Shown here in pieces: positions 1-6,857 of a DNA stretch of 8,396 nucleotides. Position numbers and translations under genes: made by a program. Within the stretch, counting starts at the first letter, position 1; each line of letters begins with the position of its first letter. The notes under the pieces were generated by a model. The model was not told the origin of the DNA, searched no databases, and saw only the letters and a program-made list of their open reading frames with translations. The DNA comes from Candidatus Cloacimonadota bacterium (GTDB lineage: Bacteria > Cloacimonadota > Cloacimonadia > Cloacimonadales > Cloacimonadaceae): assembly GCA_017995495.1 (NCBI GenBank), contig JAGOIS010000062.1, positions 1-8,396 on the forward strand, read 5' to 3'.

Positions 1-450
1 GGTTTGCGGGCTCCAGCCGCTGCGGAATTTCACTCCCAGCAAACAACTGCCCCTCAGAGCGGAACCCACCTGCTTAACGATCTCCCCGGCTCTTTGGGGG
101 TCTTGCATCAGGGCCGACCCAGCGCCGCGTTTCACCACTTTTTTCACGGGGCAACCCATGTTGATATCGATGAAATCCGGCTGGAACCGCAGGCAGAATT
201 CCGCCGCCGTTGCCATCACCGCGGGTTCGGAGCCGAAGATCTGGATGCCAAATGGACGTTCATCATCCTCGAACTGGACGAACTGAACTGTCTTTTTGGC
301 ATTGCGGACCAGGCCGTCGGCACTCACCATCTCGCTCACCAGGACGTCTGCGCCGCTTTCTTTGCAGAGCTGGCGGAAGGCGCAATCCGTATAGCCGGCC
401 AGGGGAGCCAGCCAGAGTTTCCTGTCAGTGAGGGAAGCCAGATCGCTCAT
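1..450 (-). CDS. dusB: tRNA-dihydrouridine synthase, DusB/NifR3-type (5' part; 3' end beyond window)
   Basis: This enzyme reduces specific uridines of tRNA to dihydrouridine with FMN and NADPH in the cytoplasm. Reading leftward from the ATG at 450-448 gives 150 codons with no stop up to the window edge, so about half of a usual 320-350 residue Dus is present. Seen: an N-terminal FMN-barrel opening with APLAGYTD (15-22) and FRQLC (25-29), then VSEMVSADGL (38-47), FGIQIFG (67-73), and the signature DINMGCPVKKV (95-105). Cys100 of that signature corresponds to the catalytic cysteine of the family. RGAGSAL (108-114) and VKFRSGW (140-146, normally VKIRxGW) follow, with Lys141 as the expected conserved lysine. 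The GCPVKKV/GAGSAL wording matches the DusB (nifR3/yhdG) subfamily, but the subfamily is inferred from half a protein. The best Shine-Dalgarno match (AGAAGGA on the minus strand, about 470-476) lies some 20 bases before the ATG. The initiation signal is therefore poor and coupling to trmB, 29 bases upstream, is likely. Confidence 0.93.
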   Translation of the reverse strand, partial: MSDLASLTDRKLWLAPLAGYTDCAFRQLCKESGADVLVSEMVSADGLVRNAKKTVQFVQFEDDERPFGIQIFGSEPAVMATAAEFCLRFQPDFIDINMGCPVKKVVKRGAGSALMQDPQRAGEIVKQVGSALRGSCLLGVKFRSGWSPQT

Positions 451-479
451 GGTGCCGGATCGGACAGCAGTCCTTCTAA

Positions 480-1088
480 TCAGGTTCGTTGAAAGAGCAT
501 ATAGTGGGGCTCAAAACCCTGGCGCCGTTGCTCGATCTCATACCAGGTGCTCACATGGTCCTCAAGGCTGGGACTGCTTTGGATCAGTTCATTCTGCAGA
601 GATGTGAATTCGGGCTGCTTGGAAAGCATACCGGCGATCCAGAGGGCGTATTCCTCATGGTCTGTGGCAACGTGCAACTGGGCTTCCGGCTCCATTACCG
701 CTGCCAGAGCGGCCAAAAAATCCGGCTGAAAGAGGCGGCGTTTGTGATGCCGGCGCTTGGGCCAGGGATCTGGATGCTGGATGTAAACGCTCTGCACGGA
801 TAGCGGCGGAAGCAGGTCCGCTATGCCGGCATCCACTCTGAGTCTAACCAGGCGCACGTTGGGATGCTTTTCGGGAGATATCTTCCTGAGGATGTTGCGG
901 ATCCGTTTATCGGCTGCCTCAAAGCCCAGGAAATTCCAGTCCGGATGCAGCATCGCGTATTGGGAGAGAAACTCGCCTTTGCCGGACCCTATCTCAATAT
1001 GCAGCGGATTTCGGTTGCCAAAGATCTGCTCCGGGTCCAGAAAGCCGTCCGGGATCTCCAAAACAAAGAAATCCCAGTCGTCAAGCAT
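480..1088 (-). CDS. trmB: tRNA (guanine-N7-)-methyltransferase TrmB
   Basis: TrmB methylates N7 of G46 in the variable loop of tRNA using S-adenosylmethionine. The 202-residue protein is close to the usual bacterial length of 200-240. Seen: the SAM-binding motif EIGSGKGEF at 32-40, GFEAADKRI at 55-63 (the acidic residue expected to hold the SAM ribose), the family signature DPWPKRRHHKRRL at 107-119, ATDHEEYA at 141-148, and the C-terminal TWYEIEQRRQG at 181-191. The signature is preceded by IQH, where many members have NF or FP; this looks like normal variation. The start codon overlaps the end of the upstream membrane-protein gene by 8 bases (ATGCTTGA), with a GAGGACGAGG purine-rich stretch just before it, so translation is probably coupled. 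The dihydrouridine synthase gene follows after 29 bases. Two tRNA-modification genes in a row support joint expression. Confidence 0.96.
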   Translation of the reverse strand: MLDDWDFFVLEIPDGFLDPEQIFGNRNPLHIEIGSGKGEFLSQYAMLHPDWNFLGFEAADKRIRNILRKISPEKHPNVRLVRLRVDAGIADLLPPLSVQSVYIQHPDPWPKRRHHKRRLFQPDFLAALAAVMEPEAQLHVATDHEEYALWIAGMLSKQPEFTSLQNELIQSSPSLEDHVSTWYEIEQRRQGFEPHYMLFQRT

Positions 1089-1767
1089 CCTCGTCCTCGT
1101 TGACCGTCGAATCGTTTGCCTGCTGTTCCTTTAGTTCAGCTCGCTGGATGACCAGGTCTGCCAGGGACAGGGCAAAGGAGATGAATACAAAGAGCAGCAG
1201 CCCGTTGACAAAAAATCCGGACCAAAAACCACTGCCAAATTCAGTTTTGGTTACCCAAAACAAACCCCGGAAATAGAGCGCGATCAATCCCGCCCCAAGC
1301 AGCGAAGTGACGATCATGCGCCAGCGGAGCAGGGCTTTTTGGAAAAACACGCACCGAATCAACAGGGCCAGCAGGACGCCCAGCCCCAGATTGACAAGGA
1401 AGAACTGGGTGAGCGGGATCCCGATCCGGTCTTGATAGAGCAGCGAAAACAGCAGGGCGATCAGGATCACCGCGATCCATCCCAACCGGTAATTCAGGTA
1501 TTGAAGCAACAAGGCCACGGATCCGCAGACCAGGGCGATGAACAACCCCAGTTCCAAACTTCCGGGCGCCTTGGTTTCACGGGCTGGCAACGGATTGTCC
1601 GGTCCCATGATCACCACGGGATCCCCCGGTTGGCCCGCGGGCAGGGAACTCACGGCTTGGGAAGACGGCTGGGTGCCAACACTGGAAAGCATGTACCCCA
1701 AGCCTGCTCCCAGCAGCGGAAACAGCAGCGCCAGCAGAAACAGGGGCTTAAATTTGGTATTATTCAT
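1081..1767 (-). CDS. uncharacterised multi-pass membrane protein, 228 residues
   Basis: I do not recognise a family. The protein has an N-terminal hydrophobic segment (about 8-28) that could be an uncleaved signal anchor. A 40-residue Pro/Gly/Ser-rich linker follows (about 31-70) with no hydrophobic stretch. Four to five further predicted membrane helices lie at roughly 71-91, 96-112, 117-142, 151-171 and 182-208. The C-terminus is hydrophilic and strongly acidic, ending NEDEDA. No catalytic motif, metal-binding pattern or transporter signature is visible. The start ATG at 1767-1765 is preceded by a GAGG Shine-Dalgarno (minus strand of 1773-1776) five bases away, a good initiation site. It is the first gene of the leftward cluster, and its stop codon overlaps the trmB start, so it is probably co-transcribed with trmB and dusB. 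The linker between helix 1 and the rest would face the periplasm if the first segment is an N-in anchor; that topology is an inference. Confidence 0.85.
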   Translation of the reverse strand: MNNTKFKPLFLLALLFPLLGAGLGYMLSSVGTQPSSQAVSSLPAGQPGDPVVIMGPDNPLPARETKAPGSLELGLFIALVCGSVALLLQYLNYRLGWIAVILIALLFSLLYQDRIGIPLTQFFLVNLGLGVLLALLIRCVFFQKALLRWRMIVTSLLGAGLIALYFRGLFWVTKTEFGSGFWSGFFVNGLLLFVFISFALSLADLVIQRAELKEQQANDSTVNEDEDA

Positions 1768-1782
1768 CAGGACCTCAAATAG

Positions 1783-1812
1783 ATTTTAGTTGACTTTAAG
1801 CAAAGGTGCTAA
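1783..1812 (-). promoter_or_regulatory. weak candidate sigma-70-like promoter for the leftward cluster
   Basis: On the minus strand, TTAGCA (plus positions 1807-1812) is separated by 18 bases from TAAAAT (1783-1788). These match the -35 and -10 consensus at 4/6 and 5/6. Against it, the transcription start would fall about at the Shine-Dalgarno of the membrane-protein gene (1773-1776) and leave almost no leader. A perfect TTGACA also occurs further upstream on the same strand (1833-1838), but I find no good -10 at 16-18 bases from it. If the host belongs to the Bacteroidota, its promoter consensus would differ. Treat as a guess. Confidence 0.2.
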
Positions 1813-1839
1813 TTTGTGGAAAGCGGCGATGGTGTCAAT

Positions 1840-1849
1840 CACAATTGTG
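1840..1849. promoter_or_regulatory. perfect 10-base palindrome in the divergent intergenic region
   Basis: CACAATTGTG reads identically on both strands and lies between the leftward membrane-protein/trmB/dusB cluster and the rightward ftsY cluster. It sits two bases from a TTGACA hexamer on the minus strand (1833-1838). A symmetric AT-centred site between divergent genes is where a dimeric repressor or activator would bind, but ten bases is short and no second copy is visible in the window. The rest of 1768-1922 shows no gene and no convincing rightward promoter. Confidence 0.3.
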
Positions 1850-1922
1850 GCAGCCAGGGCCGGAATACCCATCCACGGGTGAGTTTGGCCCTGCGCAAAC
1901 AAAAGAAAGATTTTGGAGATAA

Positions 1923-2876
1923 ATGATGAGCCTCATTGGCAGTTTGAGGAAAAAACTGGCCCGCACCAAAAGCGGATTCCTGGGCAGGATAGCCGAGGCT
2001 GTGAGCCTGCGCGGCAAGGTGGATGATGAGCTGATGGAGGAGATCGAGGAGATCCTGCTCAAATGTGACACCGGGGTGGAGATGACAGCTGTGATCATGG
2101 AACAACTCCATGAAAGGGTCCGGGAGGACCGCATCACCGAAGCAGCGGAGGTTCAGACGGTGCTGCAGGAGATCATGCAGAACATTCTGACCCAGGATTA
2201 CTCGGAGGTTGTGAACCTCTACGACGAGATCGACAGAAGGCCTTACATAATCGTTTTTGTAGGGGTGAACGGGGTGGGGAAGACCACCAGCATTGGCAAG
2301 ATCGCGGACGCGTTGGTGAAATCCGGCAATCGGGTGATGATCATCGCCGGAGACACCTTCCGGGCGGCGGCGATCGAACAGCTCGCCATCTGGACCGACC
2401 GCGCCGGAGCTACTTTGATCCGTTCCCAACAAGATGCCGACCCGGCCTCCGTGATCTACGACGGCATTTCCTCAGCCTTGGCCAAGAGTTTCGACGTGGT
2501 GTTGATCGACACCGCAGGGCGCCAGCACACCCATGATAAACTGATGCATGAACTCAGCAAGATCGACCGTACGATCAAGAAACTGATCCCGGAAGCCCCG
2601 CATCAGGCCTTGTTGGTTGTGGACGCCACCACCGGCCAGAACGCCATCTCCCAAGCTCTGAATTTCCACAAGGCGATGGCGCTCACCGGCATCATCCTCA
2701 GCAAATATGACGGCACGGCAAAAGGCGGGATCATCTTCAACCTCAAGCACAACCTCAATCTGCCCGTGCGCTTCATCGGCGTGGGTGAAGGCATCGGCGA
2801 CCTTGAGGTTTTCGATGTCAACGCTTTTGTCCAGGCATTTTTTACCAATTCCGAAGAAACAGAGGAATACGAATGA
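1923..2876 (+). CDS. ftsY: signal recognition particle receptor FtsY (SRP GTPase)
   Basis: FtsY is the membrane-associated GTPase that receives SRP-ribosome complexes and hands membrane-protein nascent chains to the Sec translocon. The 317 residues hold the N domain (about 3-95) and the GTPase G domain. Seen: P-loop GVNGVGKTT (114-122), [11 protein letters not shown] (144-154), DTAGR (196-200), the guanine-specificity loop [10 protein letters not shown] (260-269) and [13 protein letters not shown] (286-298). DTFRAAA and GVGEG with DLxxFD are typical of FtsY rather than Ffh, and no methionine-rich M domain follows. The long acidic A domain of the E. coli protein is absent, as in many bacteria. 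The specificity loop has SKYD where most have TKLD. Two adjacent ATGs occur (1923 and 1926). The GGAG at 1915-1918 is 4 bases from the first and 7 from the second, so the second (316 residues) may be the true start. The stop overlaps the next ATG (ATGA, 2873-2876). Confidence 0.96.
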   Translation: MMSLIGSLRKKLARTKSGFLGRIAEAVSLRGKVDDELMEEIEEILLKCDTGVEMTAVIMEQLHERVREDRITEAAEVQTVLQEIMQNILTQDYSEVVNLYDEIDRRPYIIVFVGVNGVGKTTSIGKIADALVKSGNRVMIIAGDTFRAAAIEQLAIWTDRAGATLIRSQQDADPASVIYDGISSALAKSFDVVLIDTAGRQHTHDKLMHELSKIDRTIKKLIPEAPHQALLVVDATTGQNAISQALNFHKAMALTGIILSKYDGTAKGGIIFNLKHNLNLPVRFIGVGEGIGDLEVFDVNAFVQAFFTNSEETEEYE

Positions 2877-3094
2877 AAATCAAAGCCCTCAAGATCATCA
2901 ATCTCATCCTGATGTGTCTGATCCTGCTTGTTGTGATCGGCCTCATTGGCTACAACAGCACTGAACTCGACAGCTGGTTCAAACTCCACCGGATAGCCGG
3001 CATCCTTTTTCTGTTCAGCGGGTTTTTGCATCTGGCTCTTAATTGGACCTGGGTGCGCGCGACTTATTCCAGGAGAAAATCCCGCAAAAAATGA
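2873..3094 (+). CDS. small DUF4405-like two-helix membrane protein, 73 residues
   Basis: This short protein has two predicted membrane helices (about 8-27 and 41-60) and a strongly basic tail, RRKSRKK, that should lie in the cytoplasm. The second helix carries the pattern KLHRIAG...[10 protein letters not shown], which I recognise as DUF4405-like; the match is from memory and was not searched. His39 and His53 are 14 residues apart on or at the edge of this helix, a spacing also seen for heme ligands in cytochrome-b-type helices. A heme role is inference only. The start ATG overlaps the ftsY stop (ATGA), with AGAGGA at 2861-2866 six bases before the ATG. The end overlaps the ATG of the nuclease-helicase in the same way (3091-3094). 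It is therefore embedded in a tightly coupled operon and probably made in fixed ratio with its neighbours. Real-gene status is supported by the site, the overlaps and the conserved-looking motif. Confidence 0.82.
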   Translation: MKIKALKIINLILMCLILLVVIGLIGYNSTELDSWFKLHRIAGILFLFSGFLHLALNWTWVRATYSRRKSRKK

Positions 3095-6000
3095 CCTTGA
3101 TAGATCCCGAACAAATCACTCAGGCGTACGAGCGTCTGAGTGAGTTGATGGCAGATCCCGCTGAAAAGAAAAACAAGCTGATGCTGCTCCGCCAATTGGT
3201 GGAAGGCATTTATAAAAAACTCAGCGCGGACAGCAATTTGAGCTTCAGTGGGCTTTTCGCCCGGATGCAATATTGCCACGAAAGATATGAAGCGCCAGCT
3301 GAGATCTCCGCCCAGCTCAATCAACTTCGCGTCATCTGCAATAGAGCCACCCACGAAGATGATTTCCTGCCCAGTCGGCCAACCTGGCTGAGCGCCCTCC
3401 ACGCCACCAAGGCTCTTCTCCTCTGGCTGGCTCCCGAGGTCAGCGATGAAGGTCTTGACGGCTTTTTGGAACAAAACTCCGCGGAGCCTTTCCGGATCGG
3501 CGGCAACGTTCCCAAAAGCAGCTTCACCTGCGGGGTGCAGAGCTGGGAGCTTATTCGCCAGGCAGCCCAGGTGGGAGGTCTGAAGATTGTTGCGACCCTG
3601 GAGGACGGCTCCGACTGCACCATATTTCTGAACAACATGGAGGGCGAGGGCCGGCAGTGGAGCAGGCTGGAAAAGACACTGTGGAAATTCTGCACCCTCA
3701 ACTGCCACAACCTTTCCCACATCCAGGGCCGGCAACAGTGGTACCAGAGCAATCCCTCCACCCTGATCGTGGTCGAGCCGGATTTTTTGATCGATGCCAG
3801 TGCGGTGGCTGAATGCTTCACCCAAAATGGCTCCCGGCCGGACCAATACCTCCTGGGCCGCATGGTGAACGAACCAGCTTCGGAGAGCATGGTCCTGGGC
3901 ATCTTGGTGAACAGCATCCTGGACGAGCTGGTCTATTCGCCGAAAGCTGATTTTCAGGATCTTTTCCGCGCCTGTATGGCCCGGCGGCCGATCTCTTTTG
4001 TGGCGCTGGGGCTGGATGCCGCCCTTTCGATCTACAACACCATCCATGACAGCCATTTTCCCGCGATCTCCGCATTCGCCAACTCGGTCCAGGGAGACGC
4101 AGTGCACCTTGAACCCTCCTACATCTGCCCCAAATACGGGCTGCAGGGCAGGCTGGACATCCTCTATGAACGTGGCGGCAAGCGCCATATAGTTGAATTG
4201 AAGAGCGGCAAACCGCATCCTGACAGTGTTTGGCCCCAGCAGCTGATGCAGGTGGTGGCTTACGACATGATCATCCGTGAGGGCGGCGGGGCCACGTCCA
4301 AAGGCTACAGCAGCATCCTCTACTCAGCCGCCCAGGACAAGGCCTTGCGCCACGTCTTGAGCGCCACGCGGCTGGAACAGGAACTGCTCATGTGCCGCAA
4401 CCGCATCGTGGGCATCATGCGCAAACTGGCTCAGGATCCGGGCTTCTTTTTTGAGTGGCTGCGCCAGGCCGAACCGGAACAGCTGCCCCAGTTCATCCTC
4501 AACAGGATCAACAGCGTGCTGGCCATGCTGGATTCCCTGGAGGAGCATGAATACCAGTGGTTTCTGGGACAGCTGCGGCTGCTCGTGCGGGAGATCTGGT
4601 TCGAGAAAACCGGCGGCCTCGGCCCCGAAAGCATCTATGGCCACAATTCGCTCTGGCAGGAAAGCGTTCAGACCAAGCAGGACCACTATCGCATCCTCAA
4701 TTCCCTCATAGCGGAGGATATCAACTTCAACCAGATCCGCTTCAAACTGGCGGGGGAGAGCCTCGTCACCGATTTCCGCGCCGGTGACATCGTTGTGCTT
4801 TACCGTCAGAACCTGGGAGTGGACCAGCAGGAGATCCTGCGCGGCCAGATATCGAGCATCGGCGGAAACTACCTGGAGGTAACCATTCGCGGTGGTTTGA
4901 GCCACATCGATGCCAGTTTCGGTGATGCCCTCTGGGCGCTGGAACACGACATCATGGAAAGATCGCTCTACAACCCGCTGGCTTCGATCTTCGCCTTTTT
5001 GCAGGCCTCACCGGGAAAGCGCAGTGTCTTTCTGGGACTCAGCCAACCCCGCTTCGATCCGCTTCCAGAGCTGGCTGCCGATCCTCTGGAACAGGTGATG
5101 CAAAAGATGTTCGCCGCCCGCGATTACCACATCGTGCAGGGGCCGCCCGGCACGGGAAAGACCTCCGGGCTGCTCACCAGCTACATCCACAAACTTTTCA
5201 AAGACACCGATAAAAACGTGCTCATCCTTAGCTTCACCAACCGCGCCGTGGACGAGATCTGCCAGAATCTGCGCAAACAGGGCATCGATTTCATCCGCAC
5301 CGGCCAGTCCGATGAGGTGGAGCAGGAGTTGATGGACAACCGCATTCAGGGCAAAAAGTTCCAGGAAGTGGATGCGATCCTCAAGGCCTGCCGGGTGTGG
5401 GTGGCCACGGTGCAAAGCTGCAATGCCTGGTTGAGTGACCTGCTCAAGGTGGTCCGCATCGACGAACTGGTGATCGACGAAGCCTCGCAGATCATGGAAA
5501 ACAGCATCCTGGGCATCATCGCCCGGATCGGCAAGGTCATCCTCATCGGCGACCAAAACCAGCTTCCTCCCATCACCAGGCAATCCAGCGAGGGCTTTTC
5601 CTTTGCTGATGAAAAGCTCGCGGGTCTCTGCTACGACTCCTACGGTCAGTCGCTGATGGAGCGGCTCGACCGGGTTTGCAAAGCCAAGAGCTGGCTGGAA
5701 GCCACCACCATGCTCAATCAGCATTACCGCATGCACGACGAGATCGCGGACCTCGTGCAGCGCAATTATGACGGCCTTCTCGTTTCCGCGGTGCCCAGGC
5801 AGAAGGCGCCTTTGCCGGTGAGCGGCAGGGAGATCCTGGATTCCCGTCTGGTCTGGATCGAATTTCCCCCCTCGCGCTTTGCCTGGTACGATCCCCTCCA
5901 GGTGGAGTGCGTGAAGAGGATCATCAAGCTGCTCACGGATGGCGGCACAGTCAGGGACCTGCAAACCGAATTGGGGATTGTGGCGCCGTTCCGGGCCATG

Positions 6001-6318
6001 ATCCATGCCCTGCGCAAGGAACTGCCGCCGGCCTGTAAAGACGTCACCATCGACACTGTGGAGCGTTTTCAGGGCTCTGAACGCTCCACCGTCATTATCA
6101 CCCTGCCCCTGCACAACCAGGACGTTTTGCGCAATGTGGAGGCGCTTTCCGCCACCGGCAGGGTGGACCGCAAACTCAATGTGGCGGTCAGCCGCGCTCA
6201 GGAACGTCTGTTTGTGCTGGGCTGCCCGGAGATCTGCCAAAGATCGGCGCATTACAAGTTTTTAATGGACAAAATCGGCGTTTCCGGCCGAGTGTTCCAG
6301 TATAGCGATACATTTTAG
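3091..6318 (+). CDS. Dna2-like protein: Cas4/RecB-type nuclease fused to SF1 helicase, 1075 residues
   Basis: The predicted role is ATP-driven unwinding coupled to cleavage of single-stranded DNA ends or flaps, as in Dna2-type enzymes. An N-terminal helical region (about 1-130) has [10 protein letters not shown] at 79-88, resembling DUF4145/HEPN folds (tentative). A PD-(D/E)XK nuclease core follows: GRLD with Asp356, VELK with Glu369 and Lys371, and QVVAY (387-391) as the RecB-family QxxxY motif. A beta-barrel insertion with AGDIVVLYR begins at about 564. The helicase core has GPPGTGKT (684-691), VIDEAS (794-799), GDQNQLPP (820-827), LNQHYRMH (875-882), VERFQGSE (990-997) and VAVSRAQER (1031-1039), as in the DNA2/NAM7/UPF1 group. 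All helicase and nuclease key residues look intact. The cysteine quartet of Cas4/Dna2 Fe-S clusters is not evident. I chose the ATG at 3091 because it overlaps the preceding stop (ATGA). The nearest AGGAG (3071-3075) is 15 bases away, so coupling probably drives initiation. An in-frame TTG at 3043 would add 16 residues inside the previous gene. Confidence 0.9.
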   Translation: MTLIDPEQITQAYERLSELMADPAEKKNKLMLLRQLVEGIYKKLSADSNLSFSGLFARMQYCHERYEAPAEISAQLNQLRVICNRATHEDDFLPSRPTWLSALHATKALLLWLAPEVSDEGLDGFLEQNSAEPFRIGGNVPKSSFTCGVQSWELIRQAAQVGGLKIVATLEDGSDCTIFLNNMEGEGRQWSRLEKTLWKFCTLNCHNLSHIQGRQQWYQSNPSTLIVVEPDFLIDASAVAECFTQNGSRPDQYLLGRMVNEPASESMVLGILVNSILDELVYSPKADFQDLFRACMARRPISFVALGLDAALSIYNTIHDSHFPAISAFANSVQGDAVHLEPSYICPKYGLQGRLDILYERGGKRHIVELKSGKPHPDSVWPQQLMQVVAYDMIIREGGGATSKGYSSILYSAAQDKALRHVLSATRLEQELLMCRNRIVGIMRKLAQDPGFFFEWLRQAEPEQLPQFILNRINSVLAMLDSLEEHEYQWFLGQLRLLVREIWFEKTGGLGPESIYGHNSLWQESVQTKQDHYRILNSLIAEDINFNQIRFKLAGESLVTDFRAGDIVVLYRQNLGVDQQEILRGQISSIGGNYLEVTIRGGLSHIDASFGDALWALEHDIMERSLYNPLASIFAFLQASPGKRSVFLGLSQPRFDPLPELAADPLEQVMQKMFAARDYHIVQGPPGTGKTSGLLTSYIHKLFKDTDKNVLILSFTNRAVDEICQNLRKQGIDFIRTGQSDEVEQELMDNRIQGKKFQEVDAILKACRVWVATVQSCNAWLSDLLKVVRIDELVIDEASQIMENSILGIIARIGKVILIGDQNQLPPITRQSSEGFSFADEKLAGLCYDSYGQSLMERLDRVCKAKSWLEATTMLNQHYRMHDEIADLVQRNYDGLLVSAVPRQKAPLPVSGREILDSRLVWIEFPPSRFAWYDPLQVECVKRIIKLLTDGGTVRDLQTELGIVAPFRAMIHALRKELPPACKDVTIDTVERFQGSERSTVIITLPLHNQDVLRNVEALSATGRVDRKLNVAVSRAQERLFVLGCPEICQRSAHYKFLMDKIGVSGRVFQYSDTF

Positions 6319-6326
6319 GAGAAACC

Positions 6327-6647
6327 ATGAACAAACCACCCCAACAGCAAGGCCAGATCAACATCAAGATCGATGAAAAAGTCGGCGAGGGCACCTATTC
6401 CAATTTCTTCGTGATCACCAATTCCCCTTCCGAGTTCATCATCGATTGCGGCCGCATCCTCCCCGGGATCCCGGACGCCAGGATCTACACCCGCGTGGTC
6501 TGCACGCCCCAGCACTGCAAACAACTGCTGAACCTCCTCCAAAAGAACATCGACGGTTATGAGAACCAGTTCGGCGAGATCAAGGTGCAGGGTATGTCGG
6601 AAAACAAACCGGTGGGCTTCAAGACCACCGATGAGGACAAAAAATAG
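6327..6647 (+). CDS. DUF3467 family protein, 106 residues
   Basis: A small soluble protein without signal peptide or membrane helix. The core EKVGEGTYSNFFVI (17-30), SEFIIDCGRILPG (35-47), VVCTPQHCKQLLNLLQKNI (57-75) and YENQFGEIK (78-86) is the pattern I associate with DUF3467. Members usually have the same order: a SEFxxDF/LPG turn, a TPxHAKxLL helix and a QFGxI strand. The molecular function of the family is not known to me. Cys41, Cys59 and Cys64 are present but form no recognised metal site. The start has an excellent ribosome binding site: AGGAG at 6317-6321 overlaps the TAG stop of the nuclease-helicase gene and is five bases from the ATG. The gene is thus very likely the last one of the ftsY operon. 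The C-terminal 20 residues are charged and probably disordered. Confidence 0.88.
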   Translation: MNKPPQQQGQINIKIDEKVGEGTYSNFFVITNSPSEFIIDCGRILPGIPDARIYTRVVCTPQHCKQLLNLLQKNIDGYENQFGEIKVQGMSENKPVGFKTTDEDKK

Positions 6648-6708
6648 GCTGACCAAGCAATTTCAGCAAATTTCGCACCTGGCATTCGACCGGATGGGAA
6701 AATTCTCC

Positions 6709-6740
6709 TTGCCAAAATAACGGCCGGGAAAAAACATAGT
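6709..6740 (+). promoter_or_regulatory. weak promoter-like hexamers in the gap before the hydrogenase genes
   Basis: The 210-base gap 6648-6857 holds no plausible gene on either strand. TTGCCA at 6709-6714 matches the -35 consensus at 5/6. The only fair -10 candidate, CATAGT at 6735-6740 (4/6), lies 20 bases away, longer than the usual 16-18. A promoter somewhere in this gap is expected, because gene content changes here from DUF3467 to hydrogenase maturation, but this particular one is poorly supported. Confidence 0.2.
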
Positions 6741-6788
6741 ACAAAGCAACAGACCTGAGATGAGGGATACGTTCCGGCATCAAGGGCG

Positions 6789-6799
6789 GACAAGTTGTC
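6789..6799. promoter_or_regulatory. 11-base palindrome upstream of the hydrogenase regulator gene
   Basis: GACAA-G-TTGTC is a perfect inverted repeat with a single central base. It lies 58 bases before the start of the TM1266-like gene. It is nested within a looser GGGCG (6784-6788) / CGCCC (6808-6812) inverted pair. It could be a repressor site or the core of a small hairpin in the leader. No T-run follows, so it is not an intrinsic terminator. Only one copy is visible. Confidence 0.28.
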
Positions 6800-6857
6800 T
6801 CCCCCTGCGCCCGCTCCGTTTCTTCATCCCCGTCAAAGTTTTCGTCAGGAGAAATAC

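Noticed and set aside
4..492. Plus-strand open frame of 162 codons at the window start
   Set aside because: The minus strand encodes a clear dihydrouridine synthase with the GCPVKKV signature across the same bases.
1839..2432. Minus-strand open frame of 197 codons opposite ftsY
   Set aside because: It is antisense to the ftsY N domain and P-loop region and shows no own motifs.
3043..3090. TTG start adding 16 residues to the nuclease-helicase
   Set aside because: It has no suitable ribosome binding site and lies inside the preceding gene; the ATG at 3091 forms an ATGA overlap matching the junction just upstream.
3064..4218. Long open frame on the minus strand (384 codons) opposite the N-terminal half of the nuclease-helicase
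   Set aside because: It is antisense to a coding region whose nuclease motifs are intact, and has no family-like motif or convincing start context.
4090..4270. Cas4-like nuclease motifs as a sign of a CRISPR locus
   Set aside because: The nuclease is fused to an SF1 helicase as in Dna2, no direct-repeat array is visible, and no cas1 or cas2 gene is present.
5008..6252. Long open frame on the minus strand (414 codons) opposite the helicase domain
   Set aside because: It lies wholly antisense to the conserved SF1 helicase motifs, has no recognisable domain and is His/Gln/Ala-rich in the way expected from the complement of a GC-rich gene.
6648..6667. Hairpin GCTGA...TCAGC just after the DUF3467 stop as an intrinsic terminator
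   Set aside because: The stem is only five base pairs with a ten-base loop, and no T-run follows.
6795..6857. Upstream TTG start for the TM1266-like protein
   Set aside because: The extension is proline-rich with no site in front of it, while the ATG at 6858 has AGGAG at ideal distance and gives the normal family length.
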